This document shows positions 59,567 through 64,000 of a DNA stretch of 64,000 nt, piece after piece. A program made the position numbers and the translations under genes. The stretch is from Nocardiopsis metallicus. GTDB taxonomy: Bacteria; Actinomycetota; Actinomycetes; Streptosporangiales; Streptosporangiaceae. Position 1 is the first letter of the stretch; the number at the start of each line of letters is the position of its first letter. Below the pieces are notes generated by a model. That model was not told the origin of the DNA and ran no database searches. It saw only the letters and a program-made list of their open reading frames with translations. The stretch is taken from assembly GCF_014201115.1 (NCBI RefSeq), contig NZ_JACHDO010000001.1:6324001-6388000 (forward strand). The letters are read 5' to 3'.

Positions 59567-60781
59567 ATGCGTGGGCGAGAGATCCTGGTGTCGGGTGCGG
59601 GGATCGCGGGGTTGGCGCTGGCCTATTGGCTGCGCCGGTACGGGTTCGGGGTGACCGTCGTCGAACGCGCTCCTGAGCCGCGTACGGGCGGACAGGCCGT
59701 GGACGTGCGGGGAACGGCCCGGGACGTGGTGGAGCGGATGGGGCTCTTGGCGGAGGTCCGCGCTCACCACACCGGGACGCGCGGCATCGCCTTCCTCGAC
59801 GAGAACGGGCGGCGGATGGCCCGGATGGGAGCCGACACGTTCGGCGACTCGGGTGGTGTCGTGGCCGATCTGGAGATTCTCCGTGACGACCTCCAACGGC
59901 TGCTCCACCGGGAGGCGCGCGAGGGGGTCGATTACCTGTTCGCCAACCACATCGTCGCCATGGCCGAAGGGGACGAGGGGGTTCGGGTCGACTTCGCCCA
60001 CGGCTCGTCCCGGGTCTTCGACGTGGTGGTCGGAGCGGACGGTATCCGCTCCGGGGTGCGTGAGCTCGCCTTCGGTGACTCAGCCGGCCACCTTCGCGAC
60101 CTCGGCCAGTACAGTGCGCTCTTCCGGGCCCGGCTGGACACGGACCTCGACGGCTGGGAGCAGATGTGCCTGTTGCCCGGGACCGGTACGACCAGGGGAC
60201 GGGCGGTCGTGGTCTACCCGGTTGGCGAGGACGGGGAGGTCCGCGTGATGCTGATGTTCGCCGCTCCTTCGGCTGGCTGGGAGCGGAAGGGCGTCAGGGA
60301 GCAGAAGGACTATCTGGAGCGGGTCTACGCGGATGCGGGCTGGGTGGTCCCCGAGCTGATGGGATACCTGCGCCGCGCCGACGACCTTTACTTCAACCGG
60401 GACGCCCGGGTCCGTGCGCCGCGCTGGTCCGATGGCCGCTCCGTGCTGGTCGGCGACGCCGCCTGCGGAGGCTCGCTGGGGATGGGCACCAGCATGGCGT
60501 TCGTGGGCGCCTACGTGCTGGCCGGTGAACTGGCCGCGGCCGACGGTGACCACCGTGCCGCCTTCGCCGCCTACGAAAGGGCCCTGAGCGACTACGCTCG
60601 CGCCAACAGCAGGCGACCGCCGGGAGAGATCGCCCCGAACACCCGCTGGGGGATCCGCGCACGCGGTTGGATCCTGCGGACGGCGACCCGTGTTCCGGGC
60701 GGGGGGAAGCTCATGGGGGACATGCAGAGGACGGCGAACATGGTGAGCCTTCGTGACTACCCCGGCCCGGTCCGGAACTGA
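59567..60781 (+). CDS. FAD-dependent monooxygenase
   Basis: A 404-residue flavoprotein of the aromatic-hydroxylase (UbiH/PHBH) group. The FAD-binding GxGxxG is in ILVSGAGIAGLALAYWLRR, then VVERAPEPRTGGQAVDVRG, VVGADGIRSGVREL (the DG motif) and VLVGDAACGGSLGMGTSMA (GD motif binding the flavin ribitol). It resembles tetracycline-modifying and related monooxygenases, but the substrate is unknown. The ATG at 59567 with a gggagg ribosome-binding site is preferred over 59528. Confidence 0.88.
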   Translation: MRGREILVSGAGIAGLALAYWLRRYGFGVTVVERAPEPRTGGQAVDVRGTARDVVERMGLLAEVRAHHTGTRGIAFLDENGRRMARMGADTFGDSGGVVADLEILRDDLQRLLHREAREGVDYLFANHIVAMAEGDEGVRVDFAHGSSRVFDVVVGADGIRSGVRELAFGDSAGHLRDLGQYSALFRARLDTDLDGWEQMCLLPGTGTTRGRAVVVYPVGEDGEVRVMLMFAAPSAGWERKGVREQKDYLERVYADAGWVVPELMGYLRRADDLYFNRDARVRAPRWSDGRSVLVGDAACGGSLGMGTSMAFVGAYVLAGELAAADGDHRAAFAAYERALSDYARANSRRPPGEIAPNTRWGIRARGWILRTATRVPGGGKLMGDMQRTANMVSLRDYPGPVRN

Positions 60782-60794
60782 TCGTGGCGCGACC

Positions 60795-60832
60795 GTGCCC
60801 CGGCCGGTGACCCACTCGTCCGGCCGGGGCAC
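60795..60832. terminator. Bidirectional terminator between convergent genes
   Basis: gtgccccggccgg (60795-60807) and ccggccggggcac (60820-60832) form a perfect 13-bp stem with a 12-base loop. Confidence 0.8.
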
Positions 60833-60858
60833 GGGGCTCCGGGGCCTCACCTCGGACG

Positions 60859-61434
60859 TCAGTCGTCGACGGAGACGTCGTCAGGGGTCATCAGGGCCTG
60901 GAAGGTGATCGGTCCGACGACGCCGTCGGCATCGATGCCCCGCACCCCCTGGAACTCGCGGACGGCGCCGTCGGTGGCCGGACCGAACCTCCCGTCGAGG
61001 AGGAGGTCGTAGCCGTACCCGGAGATCAGCGCTGTCTGGACCGCCTTGACCAGGTTGTTCTCGTCGCCCCGGCGCACCAGGCCCAGGTCTTCGGCGAGGG
61101 CCTCCCAGGTGGGGCGGCCCACCACGCCGTCCGCGGTGAGTCCCTGGTCCGTCTGGTAGTCCTCGACGGCGGCCGTGAGCCGCTCGTCGAAGTGCTCGTC
61201 GGCGTGGACGACGTCGAGGTAGCCGAAGTCGAAGAGCATGAACTTCACCACCGACACCTCCCAGCGGCTGTCGCCCTCCGAGAGGACGGGCCACGACGCG
61301 GCCTCGATGGCGGCGACCACCTCGGGAGGCGTGTTCGGGCCGTCGGCCAGCGCTGCCGGAGCCCCGGCGAGCCCGACCCCCGCGACCACGGCGCCCGACG
61401 CGATCAGCGTGGTGATTCCACGTGCGCTCGACAT
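60859..61434 (-). CDS. Secreted peptidoglycan-binding domain protein
   Basis: A 191-residue exported protein: signal peptide (about 1-30, ending AALADGP), then two PG_binding_1 domains. The first has SRWEVSVVKFMLFDFGYLDV, ERLTAAVEDYQTDQGLTADG and VVGRPTWEAL. The second has NLVKAVQTALISGYGYDLLL, ATDGAVREFQGVRGIDADG and VVGPITFQAL. No catalytic domain follows, so it probably binds the wall or is an autolysin accessory. Its promoter faces holB. Confidence 0.88.
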   Translation of the reverse strand: MSSARGITTLIASGAVVAGVGLAGAPAALADGPNTPPEVVAAIEAASWPVLSEGDSRWEVSVVKFMLFDFGYLDVVHADEHFDERLTAAVEDYQTDQGLTADGVVGRPTWEALAEDLGLVRRGDENNLVKAVQTALISGYGYDLLLDGRFGPATDGAVREFQGVRGIDADGVVGPITFQALMTPDDVSVDD

Positions 61435-61694
61435 ATGTTCCCCTTCCGTTGGCGGGCGGCGCCCCCGCGTCCGCCCTTACTGGAGAAGATCCTTGAGCGG
61501 GGACCCGGGTTTGCCTGCGGACCCCTTCTGACCTGGTCCGGCCATGCGGACAACCAGAGGGCGGGGGCCGCGTCGGCGGCCGCTGCACCGGGACGGGGGA
61601 GACGCTTCGGGGAAGGCCTGTGGAAAACGGATCGGGTGTCGGTGCGGGCTCCTATTGTGGAAGCCTGACATTCCATGCGGTCCGGGGGGAAAGC

Positions 61695-62867
61695 TTGACG
61701 GTCTTCGACGACCTCGTCGGCCAGGCGGCGGCGAGCGCACAGCTGAAGCGCGCCGTGGCCGGTGCGGCCGACCTCCTGTCCGGGGGGCGCGGCGCCGGCA
61801 TGACCCACGCCTGGCTGTTCACCGGCCCGCCCGGCTCCGGCCGGGAGGAGGCGGCGCGTGCCTTCGCGGCCGCCCTCCAATGCCCGGACGGGGGCTGCGG
61901 ACATTGCGACTCCTGCCACCAGGTGCTGACCGGCACCCACCCGGACATGCTCTACGTCCAGCCCAGCGGGCTGAGCTTCGGTGTGGCCGCCACCCGTGAC
62001 CTCGTGCTCCGAGCCGGGTCCAAGCCGTCCGGCGGGAACTTTCGGATCGTGCTCTTCGAGGACGCCGACCGGGCCACCGAGGCCGCCTCCAACGCGCTGC
62101 TCAAGGCGGTGGAGGAACCCTCGCCGCGCACGGTGTGGCTGCTGTGCACCCCCACCCCGGACGATCTGCTCATCACCATCCGCTCCCGCTGCCGCCTGGT
62201 CACCCTGGCCAGCCCCGGCACCAGACAGATCGTCGACGCCCTCGTCCAGCGGGACGGGGTGGACGCGGTCACCGCCGAGGCCGCCGCCAGAGCCGCCGCG
62301 GGACGGGTGGACCGCGCCCGGCAGCTGGCCACCGACCCGGAGGCGCGCCGCCGCCGGGAGGAGGTCCTGTCCATTCCGGCCGGGCTGGACGGACTCGGCG
62401 CCTGTGTGACCGCGGCCGCGCGCCTGTTCGAGATCGCCGAGGAGGAGTCCAAGGCGCTCACCACGGCCCTCAACGAGAAGGAGAAGGACGACCTCAAGGC
62501 GGCCTTCGGCGAGGGTTCCACCGGCAAGGGCGTGGCCAAGGCGGTCCGCGGCGCGGCGGGGGCGCTCAAGGACCTGGACGAACGGCAAAAGCGCAGGGCC
62601 ACCCGGATCAAGCGGGACTCCTACGACCGGGCCCTGCTCGACCTGGCGGCCTTCTACCGGGACGTGCTCGCCCTTCAGCTGGGCGCGACGGTGGAGCTGT
62701 CCACCGCCGAGCGCTCCGGCGACCTGCAGCGGATCGCCCGTTCCAGTACCCCTGAGTCCACGCTCAGAAGGATCGACGCGATCATGGACTGCCGCGGTCG
62801 GATCGCGGCCAACGTGCACCCGCAGATCGCCATGGAGGCGATGACCTCCGCGCTCCTGGCGGGCTAG
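61695..62867 (+). CDS. holB: DNA polymerase III subunit delta' (clamp-loader)
   Basis: A 390-residue clamp-loader subunit of the replicative polymerase. It starts VFDDLVGQAAASAQLKRAV; a degenerate P-loop is GPPGSGREEAARAFA, the zinc-binding Cys cluster is CPDGGCGHCDSCH, and FRIVLFEDADRATEAASNAL, LLKAVEEPSPRTVWLL and LLITIRSRCRLV follow. The TTG at 61695 is chosen because it follows ggggggaaag and gives the usual N-terminus. The gene order tmk…holB is conserved in actinomycetes, here with four genes inserted between. Confidence 0.93.
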   Translation: MTVFDDLVGQAAASAQLKRAVAGAADLLSGGRGAGMTHAWLFTGPPGSGREEAARAFAAALQCPDGGCGHCDSCHQVLTGTHPDMLYVQPSGLSFGVAATRDLVLRAGSKPSGGNFRIVLFEDADRATEAASNALLKAVEEPSPRTVWLLCTPTPDDLLITIRSRCRLVTLASPGTRQIVDALVQRDGVDAVTAEAAARAAAGRVDRARQLATDPEARRRREEVLSIPAGLDGLGACVTAAARLFEIAEEESKALTTALNEKEKDDLKAAFGEGSTGKGVAKAVRGAAGALKDLDERQKRRATRIKRDSYDRALLDLAAFYRDVLALQLGATVELSTAERSGDLQRIARSSTPESTLRRIDAIMDCRGRIAANVHPQIAMEAMTSALLAG

Positions 62868-62985
62868 GACACGAGGCGGGACCGGGGCGCATCCCGGCCC
62901 TCCGGGGCGGCGGGCGCGGGGTACGGGCGGCCGCGGAGCCCGGGACAATGGTGCGGCTACGGGATTCGAGTGAAGGCGGTTACGG

Positions 62986-64000
62986 GTGGGGACGAGGCTT
63001 CGGGGTCCGTTGGCGGCACTGCTCGCCGGGGTGGTGCTGGTCTCCGGCTGCACGGCGGGCGGCGACACGGCCGACGAGGACAGCGGCGGCGGTGACGGCA
63101 CCCGGGTGGACGTCGCGGAGCAGGAGCTCCTCTGGGAGGAGTGCGACAGCGGCCTGCCCGGCAGCGAGTGCACGGTCTTCGAGGTGCCGCTGGACTACGA
63201 GGACCCCGACGGTGAGCGGATCGAGATCGCGGTCAAGCGCTTCCCCGCCACCGGCGACGACGTCATCGGCTCCCTACTGGTCAACCCCGGCGGCCCCGGC
63301 GGCTCCGGGTTCGACTTCGTCGACCACGCCCCCTACACCGTCAGCGAGGCGGTGCGGGAGAGCTTCGACGTGGTCGGCTTCGACCCGCGCGGCGTGGGCC
63401 GCAGCACCCCGCTGACCTGCCTTGACGCCGAGGAGATCGACGACTACCTCGGAACCGACTACGGCGAGGCCGACGACCTCGCCGACCTCAGCCCCGAAGG
63501 GCTCGACCAGATCGAGGCCAAGAGCCGCGCCTTCGTCGAGGCCTGCGAGGAGAACGACTCCGAGCTGATGCGCAACATCGGCACCGCCGACGTCGCCCGA
63601 GACATGGACGTGCTGCGCGGGCTGCTCGGTGACGAGCAGCTCACCTACCTCGGCGCCTCCTACGGCACGCACATCGGCGCGCAGTACGCCGAGCAGTTCC
63701 CGGAGCGGGTTCGCGCCCTGGTGCTCGACGGCGCGGTCGACCCCAGCCAGGACCAGCTGAGCGTGAGCGTTCAGCAGGCCACCGGTTTCGAGACGGCGCT
63801 GCGCTCCTTCGTCGAGGACTGCCTGACCAGACCCGACTGCCCCCTCGGTAGCCCGGGGGACAGCGTCGACCAGGGCATCGCGGTTCTGGACGACTTCCTG
63901 GCGGACACGGCGGCCGAGCCGCTCACCAGTGCCACCGACGACGACCGCGAGGTCAACCGGGCCCGCGCCGAGCTGGGCGTGCTCGCGGCCCTGTACACCG
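62986..64000 (+). CDS. Secreted alpha/beta-hydrolase lipoprotein (TAP-like peptidase), partial
   Basis: It runs off the window after 338 codons. A lipoprotein signal ends VSGC (Cys20), followed by an acidic Gly-rich linker. Hydrolase signatures are VPLDYEDPDGERIEIAVKR, LLVNPGGPGGSGFDF (oxyanion hole), VVGFDPRGVGRSTPLTC and the nucleophile elbow LGASYGTHIGAQYA (Ser in GASYG). These match the tripeptidyl-aminopeptidase/CaeA group of actinomycetes, which removes N-terminal peptides outside the cell. The rest of the catalytic triad lies beyond the end. Confidence 0.88.
   Translation, partial: MGTRLRGPLAALLAGVVLVSGCTAGGDTADEDSGGGDGTRVDVAEQELLWEECDSGLPGSECTVFEVPLDYEDPDGERIEIAVKRFPATGDDVIGSLLVNPGGPGGSGFDFVDHAPYTVSEAVRESFDVVGFDPRGVGRSTPLTCLDAEEIDDYLGTDYGEADDLADLSPEGLDQIEAKSRAFVEACEENDSELMRNIGTADVARDMDVLRGLLGDEQLTYLGASYGTHIGAQYAEQFPERVRALVLDGAVDPSQDQLSVSVQQATGFETALRSFVEDCLTRPDCPLGSPGDSVDQGIAVLDDFLADTAAEPLTSATDDDREVNRARAELGVLAALYT

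Noticed and set aside
1..64000. CRISPR array
   Set aside because: I saw no regularly spaced repeat set; the repeats present are pairs or protein-coding repeats.

Overview
The window reads as chromosome of a high-GC filamentous actinomycete of the Nocardiopsis/Streptosporangiales type. Pointers are chaplin-like cell-surface proteins, a fused MFS-thymidylate kinase next to topA and holB, leaderless or GTG starts, and many actinomycete-type mobile genes. The genus is an inference.

Layout. (1) 1-5.9 kb: the 3' part of a complex I operon (nuoJ-K-L-M-N), tightly packed. (2) 6-29.6 kb: a mosaic accessory region that looks like a decayed integrative element. A frameshifted DUF2637 tail lies at its left end and a serine-recombinase C-terminal remnant at its right end. 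Between them are IS110, ISL3, IS701, Tn3 and tyrosine-recombinase pieces, a DUF5131/TcmP pair, an MFS/cysteine-synthase-like pair, metal and sulfur genes (DUF305, Csp copper-binding protein, TusA-like, ArsR-rhodanese, MFS, MerR), and a BlaI/BlaR-type envelope locus (ATP-grasp, BlaI, M56 protease, M15-like lipoprotein, GNAT, MurJ). (3) 29.7-46.2 kb: a second, younger integrative element in the same orientation. It starts with another DUF2637 gene and ends with an intact large serine recombinase whose stop codon lies inside a tRNA-Leu(GAG) gene. Its cargo is a copper operon (copZ, a periplasmic metal protein, copA, YHS protein, copB, DUF6153, NlpC/P60, DUF305) under CsoR-type operators; an IS3 element has inserted near its right side. 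(4) 46.3-64 kb: apparently core chromosome with an M20 peptidase, two chaplin-domain proteins, topA, the MFS-tmk fusion, regulators, a flavin monooxygenase, a peptidoglycan-binding protein, holB and an alpha/beta-hydrolase lipoprotein that runs off the window.

How the parts may work together. Three BlaI/MecI-type dyads (near 23.10, 26.68 and 26.76 kb) precede the ATP-grasp gene, the M15-like lipoprotein gene and the GNAT-MurJ unit. The blaI and M56 protease genes sit in the middle. I infer a single inducible regulon for remodelling or protecting the cell envelope, with a 25-codon open frame wedged by translational coupling between the GNAT gene and murJ. This is the best candidate for an undescribed system. 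In the copper island, the operators and a well-spaced promoter are intact but the local csoR is a pseudogene that has lost its copper ligands and carries an in-frame stop, so the operon may be controlled in trans or be constitutive.

All statements come from reading the sequence; no database search or structure prediction was run. Family names are from motif recognition.
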